Part shown: one piece after another, positions 11,133 through 22,550 of the stretch
Layout of the letters: every line of letters begins with the position of its first letter
How positions within the stretch are numbered: position 1 is the first letter of the stretch
Source: Posidonia oceanica
Lineage: Eukaryota; Streptophyta; Magnoliopsida; Alismatales; Posidoniaceae
NCBI GenBank assembly: GCA_037176725.1
Contig: JAZBRS010000011.1
Coordinates: 3,906,001-3,970,000, forward strand
DNA: 64,000 bases
Direction of reading: 5' to 3'
Notes under the pieces: generated by a model
Databases searched by the model: none
The model's input: the letters and a program-made list of their open reading frames with translations, nothing else
Told to the model about the DNA's origin: nothing
Position numbers and translations under genes: made by a program

Positions 11133-12479
11133 CTCAGCATACCTGAAGACAGTACAGTGGATGTATCAGTTACCCGCATAGAGCAACTTGCACATTGCAT
11201 GAGTATAGAAGAAGCAGGTCCAGTAGGAGAACAGCCATGGTACCATGACATCAAGGCTTTCTTGGAATCTGGCAACCCCCCGCCTAGTACCTCAGCAGTA
11301 GATAAAAGAACTTTGGCGCGTCTGGCCTCGAAGTATGTGTTAAGGGCAGGGCAGTTATACAGAAGATCATATAATCAAATGCTATTATGCTGCCTGAACA
11401 AGTCAGAGGCTGACACGTTGATACTTCAAGTGCATGCAGGGACCTGTGGCCCGCACATGAACGGCGTCCTCCTAGCCAAGAAGATTATGCTCCAAGGCTA
11501 TTTCTGGTTAACCATGGAAGCAGACTACTGCCAGTTCATGCGTAAATGCCACAACTGCCAGATCCATGGTAATTTTATCCGGGCTCCCCCACAACGTCTG
11601 CACAACATGTCATCGCCATGGCCTTTCTCCACTTGGGGGATCGATGTCGTTGGCGCCATACATCCTGCTGCTTCAAACGGTCATCGCTTCATTCTGGTAA
11701 CGATTGATTATTTCACTAAGTGGGTGGAAGCAGCCTCCTATAAGACGGTCACAGTCGTGGAGACAAAGAAATTTATCAGAAACAATATCGTCGCCTGGTA
11801 TGGGGTCCCGCACTCTATCATCTCTGATAACGGCACGAACTTCATTGCCAAAAGGACCGAGGAATACCTGCAAAACCTCCAGATCAAGCATCATAGATCC
11901 TCACCCTATCAGCCGCAGATGAATGGAGCAGTGGAGTCTGCCAACAAAAACAATGTGAAAATAATGAAGAAGATGGCAGAAACCCATAAGGACTAGCATG
12001 ACAAGCTTCCATACGCACTCTGGGCGTACAGGACATCAGTCCGGACCTCAACAGGAGCTACCCCGTACTCTCTGGTGTACGGCATGGAGGCGGTGCTACC
12101 TGTCGAAGTAGAGATCCCTTCACTGCGGATCCTACGAGAAGCTGAGTTGGAGGAGGCAGAGTGGGTCGAAGACCACTGTGTCTAGCAGAATCTGATTGAT
12201 GAGCACAGGCTGCAAGCTATGCACAATGCTCACTATTATTAGAAGAGGATGGCCAGAGCGTACTTGAAGAAAGTTTAGCCCAGAAGTTTCTAGTCAGGAG
12301 ATCTGGTTCTGCGTGCCATTCACCTGCCAGACGGTCGAGGCAAATTCCAACCCAACCGGTGCGGCCCCTTTGTGGTTAAGCAAGCATTCTCGGGTGGCGC
12401 AGTAATTTTTGAGGACATGGACTAGGTTGAGCAATTGGAGCTGGTCAACTTGTGTTACCTCAAGAAGTACTATCAGTGA
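11133..12479 (+). pseudogene. Integrase of element A
   Basis: An N-terminal linker PWYHDIKAFLES leads to the HHCC zinc finger (QVHAGTCGPH near 11430; CHNCQIHG near 11550). The DDE core follows: Asp in WGIDVVGAI, Asp in IISDNGTNF, Glu in NGAVESANK near 11924-11950. The C-terminal part (LWAYRTS, then a GDLVL-type fold) runs to TGA 12477-12479, taken as the natural end because B ends at the same point. TAG stops at 11994, 12183, 12240, 12276, 12291 and 12423. Confidence 0.88.
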
Positions 12480-14027
12480 CCCGGGGCAACTCGCTTTGCA
12501 GATCCCCCTTTCCTGTTCTGTTTGTTGTATCTTCATCTCTATACATCCCTATATCTCCTCTGTTCCATTCTTTGCATCTCTACCCCTGTATATCTTCATA
12601 CATCCTCTTGTTCTATCTTCCGCATTTTCACTACTGTACATCCCCACGCATTTCTTCCTTTTCAAGCATGTCTCTTTCAAAAAACCAAAAAAAATCATCA
12701 TCATCATCATCAATCGATCATGCATAACATTGGCCCGGTGATGAAAACCGGAAGTGCTTGCCTGCTCTGGAAGGAGTCTACCCTGCCTCATTTGACACTA
12801 CTTAGATGTCTTAGCTAGTGAGGAAGCCACCACTCAGTGAGTATAGGTGAAATGCCCAAACCCCTAAGGACTTACACCTCTGGAGGGAGGGAAAATGCTA
12901 GGGTATAACCGAGAGTATGAGCTAGCAAAGAACACATGTGAAAGCATGGGCGCAAAAGAAAAGGAACAGAAGGCGAAGACAGAAGTCGGCCCTAGAGATA
13001 GAGGTGTGCAGTACAACCCTGTCCCTCCAACTTGCCTTGGAAAAGGATCCAAAATTCACACCTGGGAATCCAAGCCCTGCTAGACCTATCACCCCACATC
13101 TCAAAATCAGGCACCCACTACCTCTAGGTTAGGGGTAGCAGAAACCTGCGAGCCAAAAAAAGAGAGAGAAAAAAAAGGAAAAAAAGGAAAAAAAGAAAAG
13201 AGCAAAACACAAAAAAAAAGAAAAAAGAAAAAGGAAAAAGGGGGACAAAAGTCAACCCCAGAAATAAAGGCAAGCAGCGTAATCTCGCCCCTTTTACCTA
13301 TCTTAGAGAGGAATTAGAGTTCAAGCCTGTACAATCTACAAATCCCTTGGAGCCTACCCTTGTGCAGCAACAACTCCCCGGCCTCAAACCAGTAACCCAT
13401 CATCTCCCAGCCAGGGATAGGGGAAATCCTACACACCTATGTGGAAGCAAGCAAAAGAAAGAGAAGAAAAGAGTAGGTGTAAATCCTTAAGAGTTTGGCA
13501 CGGAGCCTGTCCTCTCCACCAAACACCACCAAACACCACCAACACCCTTTCCCAGAGCGCCACCAACAAGCTAGGAGTTTGAGTAGAGTCCGGTGAGTCA
13601 GGGACCACTCTCTTCCTCTACAACAGGTGCAAAAGCACTCCGTATACTGAGGGCAACACACATCAGGCATAAATCATGCATACCTGCATCATCAATCATC
13701 CTTCTCCTTCTATCATTCCGTTCTGCAAAACTTGCCTCAACTCTGAGACAGTACTCATACCAAGCATGGGTTGACCTCCTCCAAGCTTCGCTGGTCCAGA
13801 GCTCCTACCAACCCCTGCCTGTGCAGATAGAATGCCCCTTTGTTTGAATATACTTAAGTCTTCCTGTTTTGAATGATAATTGTTGAACATAGTTGAACTG
13901 CTTTACTAGCTTCAGAATCTGCTTTCAGTCAGTGATTATATGCTCATATGAAATCTGATGGTCTACAGTCTTGGTGACAGGTACTTGAAGATCCTGCAAC
14001 AGCTGTCCGCTCTCTCCCATCCGGGCA
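12480..14027 (+). other. Non-coding spacer after pol in element A
   Basis: No coding domain. Parts align by eye with the spacer after pol in B: the block around GACACTACTTAGATGTC at 12796 (B near 59415), the GGGAGGGAAAATGCTAGG block near 12885 (B near 59510) and a block at 13645-13720 (B near 60010). In between lie a (CAT)n-like run at 12693-12722 and an A-rich low-complexity tract at 13150-13255. Confidence 0.7.
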
Positions 14028-15230
14028 ATGGGTTTCCCTACTCTTGTGACCCGGGTGCATTGCTCTGACATCTTGCGGGAATGGATCAGCAAACTCACCA
14101 AAGATGACTGTGAGAAGCTGGGCATATTGGGCATTCCAACCAAACTTCTGAAGGCCACTGATGTTGAAGTAAGCCGACACCTTCTGTGCGCCGCTGCAAG
14201 ATTCTGGAAGCCGGTGCACCACATCTTCCGCTTCGGCAGAACGGAGCTGACACCCACACTGGAGGAAGTGCGCCGGATCTGCGGCTTCTCCAAGATCATG
14301 GGACCGCCTATCTTCATGAGGCGCGACAGATACATCGCAGTCTTGAGCCAGCTGATTGGGCTCTCTACCCAAGGCTGCTAGCAAAGACTGATCTGCACCA
14401 ACGGGCCCACGCCCATGCTCCGCCTTGCATACTTTGATGAAACTGTGGAAAAGCGTGCTGAACTCGGAGACGAGCTGTGGCTTCGGGGATTTGTCACCCG
14501 CTTTCTAGGCGAGCTGATCTTCACCTATGGTCGGATGACAGTGGCCATCGAAATCGTTGAAATAGCACTTGTTGTGGTGACCCGGCAAATAGACCTGGCA
14601 CTAGTTGTCTTGGCAGGGACATACCGCGGACTGGACCGCATCTCGCACCACTGCTGCCACTTCCACGGCTGCGGAGCACTCGTGCAGATCTGGCTAGCCG
14701 CTCACCTAGACATAAACCTTTTGCGCCCTCAGGTGCATGCTTTTAAGGCCTATTGCAATAACGGCCATGCCAAGACAATCAAGAGCGTCAAGGAAGAATA
14801 CGAGAAGCTATCAGAGCTGACAGATGATGCGGTAACCTGGTGTATCATCCTATCCGCGGCTGAGCCATTCACTGTCTTCTTCGGCACCCGCGACATGCGA
14901 CTGGTTGTGCTACCAGGATTCACTGCGGGTGTGGAATACCACCCTATCAAAGTCATGCGGCAATTTGGCTTCTGGTAGGGCACTTTCGTTGACAGCGCCG
15001 TGCCTAGGTTTCTCCAGACATATCCCCTTAGTTCATCTACTGCAACAAAAGTGCTGGCCAACTTAATGCAGCAAGGAGTGTAGTTGACAGACATTGCGGC
15101 TGCAAGAGGCTTAGGATGCGCTCCTGAGTACGTGACCGAGGTGCAGGAACCCTGGCCCATCAACGAGATCCCACCTGGCGCCTCTTTGTTCCCTGACTCT
15201 AGAAAGTCAAAGAAGGCCCGGATCAGCTAG
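14028..15230 (+). pseudogene. Extra ORF of element A resembling plant mobile domain (PMD) proteins
   Basis: The single frame is again the multiple-of-three register, from ATG 14028 to TAG 15228-15230, about 400 codons. The segment ARFWKPVHHIFRFGRTELTP followed by TLEEVRRICGF has the hallmark of the plant mobile domain: a Trp-containing FW-x-P-x-HHIFRFG strand, then an acidic/aromatic helix. The second half (LVQIWLAAHLDINLL, VTWCIILSAAEPF, GFTAGVEYHPIKVMRQFGFW) fits related domains found next to plant retrotransposons. Host relatives (MAIL1/MAIN group) act in gene silencing; the function in an element is unknown. Stops at 14379, 14976 and 15081 are all TAG. Family assignment is from motif memory, not a search. 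Confidence 0.65.
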
Positions 15231-17106
15231 GGCACTTGCGTAGCTGCTTGTTTAGCTTTTCTGAATTATGCTGTATCTTTTGGCCTGCCACAGGCATGTA
15301 ATCAAAAGCCTAATCAATACAAAAGATATTTTGTGCCATCTACTGGTGTTTCAAGACTACTCAGTGCATGCATATTATCATCTTGCAAGTCATACCGCAG
15401 GACCCTAGTTAGACTTGTTGCCAAAATGATGCAGGAAAGTCCTCCACAATCAATCCAAATGCTATAATCTCTATAGACCCGTGCCATCACATCAAGCAAA
15501 GCCGCCATGCACTCTCGCTTGGATCTTTGCCGGGCTGGTACCCCTAACTACTCGCTTGACAAACACGTCAGCTTTGTCCATATCCTTCGTTTTCTCGATG
15601 CCAGGGGCGCTTCGGCTGTCTCCTGGTATCATCTTGATACCAGGGGCATCTTTTTTAGCCACCCTATGGTATCATTTCCCTATCTTCCCCCGTTGATATA
15701 CCTGGATATCACGGGTTCCCATCCACCTTCGGCTGATAAGTCTGATATCTTATCGTCTATCAATCAACCATCTATCTTTCGGCCGATGCTTCAAAACCAT
15801 CTATTCCTTCGGCCGATGCTCCGAAACCATCTACCCTTTTGGCTGATGCTCCGTAACCATCTACTTTTTCGACTGATGCTCTTTAACCATCTATTCCTTT
15901 TGGCTGTTGCTCTGAAACCATCTACCTTTCTGGCTGATGCTCCGTAACCATCTATCTCCACGGCTAATACTCCGAAACTATCTATCTCTGGCCAATAAGT
16001 CCGATACCTTATCATCCGCAATTGCCCTCTACCCTTTCGGCTGATGTCCCAAAACCACCTATCCTTCGGTTGATGCTTCGAAACCATCACCCTTTCGGCC
16101 GATATCTAGTAACTATCACCTGCAATTGCACCTCTACGGCTGATATCCAGTAACTATCACCTTTACGACTGATGCTCCGAAACCATCTATCTTTCCGGCT
16201 GATGTCCCGAAACCACCTGTCCTTCCAGCTGATGCTCCAAAACCATCTATCCTTCGGCTGATGCTCCGAAACCATCTACCCTTTCGGCTGATATCTAGTA
16301 ACTATCACCCATAATTGCACCTCTTTGGCTGGTGCTCCGAAACCATCTACTCTTTCGGCTGATATCTAGTAACTATCACCCGTAATTGCACCTTTCGGCT
16401 GATATTCAGTAAGTATCACCCTTTTGATTGATATCCAGTAACTATCACCCTTCCGGCTGATGCTCCGAAACTATCTATCCATCTGGCTGATGCTCCGAAA
16501 CCATCTATCTTTCCGGCTGATGTTCCGAAACCATTCCTCCTCCCGACTGATGATCCGAAACTCATCGCCTCTGGCCGATAAGTCCGAAAGCTTATCACAT
16601 CCTTCGTGCGACTTTGTTCCAGGCAGACGAAGTCCCGCATACCCCTCTCCTCTCGTAGGTTTTTTTCAAGATTTTGCCCCCTTTTCTACGCGACCCTAGC
16701 CGCTTCGCTTGTGCTCTTGGACAGGGACAAGCTAACTCTCTTCCCCTCTCTGGGCTGGCAGACCTCATTGCCCGGATGATAAGTCTGTCACTCTTGTCCG
16801 GCGTCCCTTTCGCGCGAATTTGGACTAACCACCAAATCCACGCATTGCATCGCAACCCTCTCTTAGCATCCTTTTGCATCAACTCTGCACTTCTCCATTT
16901 ATAGCGTTGCATACTAGACTAATTGCATTGGCATGCATGGCATAACATTCGCATCTGCATCTGCATGTTGCATTGCGGCAACGAGTCGCGACCTTCGGTG
17001 CATCCGTCGAATAAGTGACTCACACCGATAGCAATTTGTGCTCTTGCCAGTGTAGGATGGGGTGTCTTGTCACCCCTGAGCCACAGTCTTGCTATGCTTG
17101 ACCTCG
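15231..17106 (+). other. 3' untranslated region of element A
   Basis: No ORF. After 450 bp of unique sequence comes the tandem array at 15700-16600. The last 150 bp before the polypurine tract aligns closely with the matching region of element C (47490-47640, reversed). Confidence 0.75.
15715..16590 (+). repeat. Tandem array in the 3' region of element A
   Basis: About 25 imperfect copies of a 30-45 bp unit with the core CGGCTGATGCTCCGAAACC or GGCTGATATCTAGTAACTATC. Variants alternate. The second core resembles the reversed repeat of element C (GGCTGATATCCCTAACTAT). Tandem arrays upstream of the 3' LTR are known in Tat/Ogre elements and can seed satellites. Confidence 0.8.
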
Positions 17107-17122
17107 CTCAGGGAGGGGCATC
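17059..17122 (+). promoter_or_regulatory. Polypurine tract of element A with adjoining hairpins
   Basis: The purine run GGGAGGGGCATC ends at the LTR start and would prime plus-strand DNA synthesis. Two inverted repeats precede it: GGGGTG-N6-CACCCC (17059-17076) and CCCTGAGC-N24-GCTCAGGG (17074-17113). The second arm of the latter overlaps the purine tract. Element C has the same design. Confidence 0.75.
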
Positions 17123-17342
17123 TGTAGACACCCCATTTTAACAGGCTGTTGCTGGAGGATTTCTAGAAGTTGGCTCAGAAGAAGGCGCGGCAAATCCAAT
17201 CCAAAATCCTACCCAAACCCAATCCAATTTCATTTCCCAAACTTAACTCAAAACCTTACCCAATTTCCAACCCCAAATCCAATCCATAATTCAACCCAAA
17301 ATTCAATTCAATTTCCAACCCAAAATAAGCCCAAGCCCATCT

Positions 17343-17560
17343 CATAACCTAACCCATTCCATGACCCAAGTCCATTCCAAAGCAACCTTAACCACCAACC
17401 TAAGCCTAAGCCCATCTCATAGCTTAACCCATTCCATGACCCAAGTCCATTCCAAAGCAACCTTAACCTCCAACCTAAGCCCAAGCCCATCTCATAACCT
17501 AACCCATTCCATGACCCAAGTCCATTCCAAAGCAACCTTAACCTCCAACCTAAGCCCAGC
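17343..17560 (+). repeat. Three tandem copies of a 78-bp unit in the 3' LTR of A
   Basis: Copies begin near 17343, 17420 and 17498 and differ at a few positions; each holds TAACCCATTCCATGACCC and ATTCCAAAGCAACCTTAACC. The near identity points to a recent local expansion. Confidence 0.85.
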
Positions 17561-17594
17561 CCATTAGCAGTCCAGGTCATTGGATTGCATGTCT

Positions 17595-17673
17595 AGTCGC
17601 CACATGCACAGGCGACTGACCCTGGTCGCCAAGATTAGGGGCGACTGAGTCAGGTGCCAGGTGTTGGGGTGAC
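17595..17673. repeat. Inverted-repeat modules at 29-bp period in the 3' LTR of A
   Basis: AGTCGCC-N9-GGCGACT at 17595-17617, GTCGCC-N9-GGCGAC at 17625-17645, and a decayed third unit at 17654-17673. Unit starts are 29 bp apart. Arms are constant while the 9-bp centres differ. Confidence 0.75.
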
Positions 17674-20313
17674 TCGACTGTAAATCTGCAGACCTCCCAA
17701 GCTTCCCTGCCACCGGCCGTCGGCCTCCTGCCACGCACATCCCCTCCGCACTTACTACCTCACTACCTCCACGCGCTACACGACAAGTGCCACTTACTCC
17801 CTGCCACTGGTCACCTCTTCGCCGGCGGCCAAACCGCACTCACAACCCCTCACTGCACGGCCGTCCATCACCCCTGTCACCGGCACCGTTCGTCGGCCCC
17901 AAACTCCTAGGACACTAACTTCCTTGGCCTCCGGACCTCCTCACGTGCCCTCACTGCCACCCCCTCTGCACCTGTCAAGGGATCCTCTCCTCAGGCGCGG
18001 TGGATGCCAACGAACAAAACCCATTGCCCACACCACTTTCACAACCACCGTTCAAAATTTCCGAGCTCCCACTCCTCCTCCTTGCCTTCCAGAGAGCAAT
18101 TGAGAGACCAGAGAGCCACCCCACTCCCTTCTCGTGCGATTCCAAGTCTTCCCAAGCCTTCTCGTGCCTTCGCCGTGCTGCTGCACATCTTCTTCTCCAA
18201 CGCCGACGAGAACTCCAGCGTCAAACCCTCCAACTCCGGCAGCCCCGCGAACAGGTTAGTGCCACCTGCATTACCAATCCAAGGGTCCGGGAACCTTCCC
18301 GGACCTCTTCCCTCTTCTTCTAGCTAGCTCCTTCTCCTCCCCACGACCTCGACCGACCCAACGGCCTTGGCTGTTTGCCGACGCCGGCGAAGCACCGACG
18401 ACGGCGGGACGGAGGCTCAAGTCTCCCCCTTGGCTCCGGGATGCACTCTCGCATCCTCCTCCGCGCCCTGAGGCTCCACAGCCTCCTCCCCGTGCACTCG
18501 GCTGCTCCCGTGGCCGAACCTCGACAGAGGACGGCGGTCGAATGAGGCAGAGGTGGGTGGACCGCCTCGATCCACCATGCTCCACGCCGAAGGCGTGGTT
18601 GGGTTCCTAGAAGCGTCGGCATGCTTCCACAACCATCGTCGGCATTTTAGGCTTCGCCATCGTGGCGAATTCTAGCATTGATGTCCGGCCATCGGACTGC
18701 CAGGTCAGGCGCCAGCGTGGTGGGCAACTGACCTGCAACACAGTCAGCCTACCGGCCCGACTTTGAGGTGTTGCTCCGGCCACCTCGAAGCCCCATTTTG
18801 CATGTTATATATATTTTTGTAATCTCTATTTAATGCTCTATACAACTGCGTGAATGGTTTATTTTTTTGCAAGCTTGTGAGTCCAAGGTCTGGTCGGAAA
18901 GATGGCTGTCCGGGCAACTCGAGTTGTAGTCCAGCTGCCTATCTAACAGGCGACTCGACTGCAACTCGGGCCAGCGCTCCGGCCAACTTCCGGCCGTGAT
19001 ATCTTGCCACTCACTTGTCCGTTTCATGTTATTTTTGTTCCTGTGTACTCATGGCTGAATGCTCTGTGTGACTATGTGAATGGGTTTTAGTTTCGTTAGC
19101 ATGTGAGTTCTAGATCCGGCCTCAAACTTGGCAGTTTGAACTACCAGAGTTGCAGGCTTGTCGGCCGGCGACTCGACTGCAACTTCGGTCAGTTCGTCTG
19201 CCAACTTCCGGCCATTGTATCTCGGGACTCACCCAACCATTTTTTCAATCTGAATGCATGTTTTTTCTTCCGCGTTGTGCCTTGCTTAGCTCCGCAATGT
19301 TTAATTCAAGTTTTGTTTTGTCGATCTTGCCTATCTCTGGTGATGAAGGTCTCTGCTTGGGTGAACTGCTAACAGTTGAGCCGCCTGGTATAGCGGCGAC
19401 CAGCCCCGACGCCCCTCTGTGCGGCGGCTAGGCTGGTTGCTGCCCTGACCAGTGACCCAACTTACAGACCGAGCAATGGGCTAGCGCCTGGTTTTCCGAT
19501 GCCCGTTTTGGTTTTCCGACCTCGTTTATATGCAGATCATGTTTCCCAGTTTGCCATCTCTGATTTCCAAGTTTTCCTTTTTCCTTTTTTGCATCGTTTC
19601 ACGCCTCGTCCGTGGCTGTTGCCGCAGCTGCTTCGCCGCCTGTCTCATCAGCGACCAATAGAGACGCCTGCATGGCCGGTGACCCAGCCCTGATCTAGAT
19701 GGAGTGCTGCACAACCATTCGCATCGTTTCCCACTTGTTTTCTCCGACGCTTTGTTTTTAGTTTACTCCCCTAGTATTTTATCGCCTCTTGCAATGTTTC
19801 GATTTCGTATATTTTGCATTTAAACAAGCTTTGCTATGCTTTGCATTGGTTTATAAATTGCATCTTGCATACTGCCCTAGGGCGTATATAATCTGGCATT
19901 CATTTGCCAATATTTTGCCACACTGTAGCGGATCAGTTAGAAAGACCGATTCCTTGGGCGTGTTGGGGGTGCCTAATACCTTCCCCACGCGTAATAGGAG
20001 TCATTGTCCTTACTCTAGACCGCATTGACTTTGTGTCATCCATTTACATTGGATCTTGCATGCTTTCGAAATGCATACGTTTTCCTTGCATGTTCTTTAC
20101 TTGGTTTTCCTAGTTTTCCCGATTTAATAAATTAGGTGGTGACTCCCTTTCTTTTATTTTACCTTCCTTTTCCGTTTGCCCCTGTTTTCCGGTGTTTTCG
20201 AGTCAAAATCCCTCCTCAGAACCAATCGCTAATAGTGAACCTAGTTCCGATCGGTGCAAGCAAGCTTTGGCATTGTGCATAGACGATCCGAATTTCAGGA
20301 TTACTACAGCATG

Positions 20314-21280
20314 CAATAGTTTGAAGTTAGGACTAACATGCATTTAAAATAAACTATTGGACTTAATTGCAATGCAGAATAAACATGAAAGAATGCAATA
20401 GTTTGAAGTTAAGACTAACATGTAATTTAAACAAACTGTTGGACTTAATTGCTATGTAGAATAAACATGAAAGCATGCAACAGTTTGAAGTTAGGACTAA
20501 CATGCAATTAAAACAAACTGTTAGACTTAATAGCAAATGCAGAAAAATATGAAAGCATGCAACAGTTTGAAGTTAGGACTAACATGCAATTAAAACAAAC
20601 TGTTGGATTTAATTGTAAATGCAGAAGAAACATGAAAGCATGCAATAGGTTAAATTTAAGACTAACATGCAATTAAAATAAACTGTTGGATTTAACTGCA
20701 ATGCAATATGACTGCTAAATAAAATTAAATGAAAAATGAATGCATGCTGGACCTACATGCAAATAAACTAAACAGCAGGGTCTAAAGGTAATGCAATATA
20801 GTTCTTAAATGAAATTAAATGAGAACTGAATGCATACTGGACCTACATGCAAATAAACTAAACTGCAGGACTTAAAGTTAATGCAATATAGTTTAAAAAA
20901 GAAATTAAATGAAATGCTGAATGCATGCTAGACCTACATACAAATAAACTAAACTGCAGGACTTAAATGTAATGTAATATAGTTTAACAATGAAATTAAA
21001 TGAAATGCTGAATGCATGCTGGACCTACATGCAAATAAACTAAACTGCAGAACTTAAATGCAATGCAATATAGTTTAAAAATGAAATTAAATGAACTGCT
21101 AAATGAATGCATGACCTACATGCAAATAAACTAAATGCAGGACTTAATTTCACTACAGTATGATTCTTAAATACAATTAAATGAAAACTAAATGAATGCA
21201 GGACCAACATGCAAATAAATTAAGATGCAGGACTTAATTTCAATGCAATATGATTCTAAAAACAAAAAAACTTAAATGAC
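20314..21280. repeat. Two successive tandem arrays in LTR G
   Basis: 20314-20710 holds about five copies of an 85-90 bp unit built around AGTTTGAAGTTAGGACTAAC. 20710-21280 holds about six copies of a 90-95 bp unit built around GGACCTACATGCAAATAAAC. The two units share the motif in which CATGCAA follows a purine-rich stretch, so one may derive from the other. Confidence 0.8.
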
Positions 21281-21892
21281 TTAATGCAATAGTAAACTCC
21301 AAACGGCCGGCGATGGAGGTGGATGGCTCGCTGGAGGCTGCCTCCGGCCCAAGCGACGGTGGGAAAGGCACGGCGAAGGTCCAGCGGTGCGATGTCGGCA
21401 GAAAGGAAGCTGGCACAGGCGCTGAGTGAGGCGCAATCGATCACTTGAGCTGGCTCGAGCGTGTCAGAGCCGGAGAAGAAGGTGGCTGCAGCGCACTAGA
21501 GGAGCTAGGGCCAAGGAGAAGAGCCGGGAAGCAATAGGAGAGGATTCTGAGGGTGAGGGAGGCCTCACTGGGCCGTGACGGCGCACGGGACGCTCCCCCG
21601 ACGTCGATGGGTCGTTGCCGGCGTCGCTCTAGGCAGCGGCGAGCCTGGAAGCCAAGGCGGAGTGCAGGCAGTGCTCAGACGAGTTGAGCGGCATCCGAAG
21701 GTGGTTCGGGAGGGGTCTAGAGGCGGTGAGGTGACTGGTGCGGTGGAGTACAATTTTGTCGGTGACTATCGCTGGAGAAGAAGGAGAAGACGGCGAGAGC
21801 GGGAAAGGAGCGGGACGGCTTGACAAGCGCAAGAAAGGGGCCAGGAAGCAAGAGGGGACTACTACGATTCTCAAGGAGGTATTTGTTACCTG

Positions 21893-21897
21893 AGTTC
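21893..21897. repeat. Target-site duplication of element F (left copy)
   Basis: AGTTC directly before TGTAGATG. The second copy is at 37181-37185 directly after ATATCTACA. Five base pairs is the size made by Ty3/gypsy integrases. Confidence 0.9.
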
Positions 21898-22550
21898 TGT
21901 AGATGTGGATTTGGGTGTGTGTAGATGAAGTAGTCAGTGCTTCCACGACGTCGACGACTTGGTGTGATCGCCACTCGTCGATGGGCTGACAAGATGCCTG
22001 AGGGAGATGTACAGGATGTGGGTAGTTGGCTCACTAGATCAACGGCAGGGTGTCGTCCAGCGGCGTCCTCATGCTATGTGAGCGTGTTCCTTTCCTTCAA
22101 AACAAATAAATAGATCTGGGTAAGTCCGGGTGTAGTAAATGATAATAGAAAAAGCAGAGAATAATATAAACAAGTAGATCTAATACTAACTGGGGGTGGT
22201 TCCTTGCATGCATATGCTATGGGTCCTATTTAAGGAATACAATAATGAAATAAAAAAAGTAGATTGGAAGAAGATACTCCCTTCACCCTCGTGCTGTATG
22301 CAGTGGAGTGAGGAAGTGGAGGCACGGTTGGAGCTCCGGCTATGCTCGAGATCTCTGAGATTTAAGGTTGGGATATGGTGATCTCTAGGATCTAGGATTT
22401 CTGGATTGATAGTGGAGGCTAAGACTCTCTCAAGACCTAGGAATATTGCTCTCTCTTTCTCTTGATTTCTCTCTTGGATATGAATTCCGAACCCTAAAAG
22501 TGTCTCGTCAAACCCTAAAAATGCCTCCCTTGAGTACTGACTCACGGGGT

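Larger units (their letters stand above)
576..20308 (+). mobile_element. Element A: Tat/Ogre-lineage Ty3/gypsy LTR retrotransposon
   Basis: A nearly complete element of about 19.7 kb: 5' LTR remnant, primer binding site, leader, gag-pol, an extra ORF, tandem array, polypurine tract and full 3' LTR. The order protease-RT-RNaseH-second RNaseH-integrase, with integrase last, places it in Ty3/gypsy; the second, archaeal-type RNase H is a hallmark of the Tat branch. The copy is dead: gag-pol has 29 premature stops. The two LTRs differ at roughly 7-8% of positions over a 250 bp sample counted by eye, mainly transitions, so the insertion is not recent. It is inserted in LTR G (3' flank GCATG at 20309-20313); the left target flank lies outside the window or has been lost. 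Confidence 0.9.
17123..20308 (+). repeat. 3' LTR of element A (complete, 3186 bp)
   Basis: Starts TGTAGACACCCC and ends GGATTACTACA (TG...CA). The first 1.17 kb has no surviving counterpart in the 5' LTR. It carries a 78-bp triplicate, inverted-repeat modules at 17596-17645, a TATA-like run near 18805, a dimer cassette at 19380-19428 and the conserved 3' core at 19965-20010. Confidence 0.92.
20309..21897 (-). repeat. LTR G, left part, - strand
   Basis: Read on the - strand this continues from 37186: a GC-rich, promoter-like part (21300-21892) passes into an AT-rich part with TGCATGTTAGTCCT-like repeats. This layout matches solo LTR E. It is cut at 20308 by element A and at 21897 by element F, whose target copies AGTTC are at 21893-21897 and 37181-37185. 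Its own 3' end is missing. Confidence 0.75.

Noticed and set aside
3810..12479. Programmed readthrough of TAG as the way gag-pol is expressed in element A
   Set aside because: One readthrough stop between gag and pol is known in some retroelements, but 26 spread through all domains, including catalytic ones, fits decay much better.
13140..13260. A-rich tract as the tail of a SINE or LINE
   Set aside because: No pol III boxes or LINE domain precede it, no target duplication is seen, and it sits within a spacer otherwise conserved with B.
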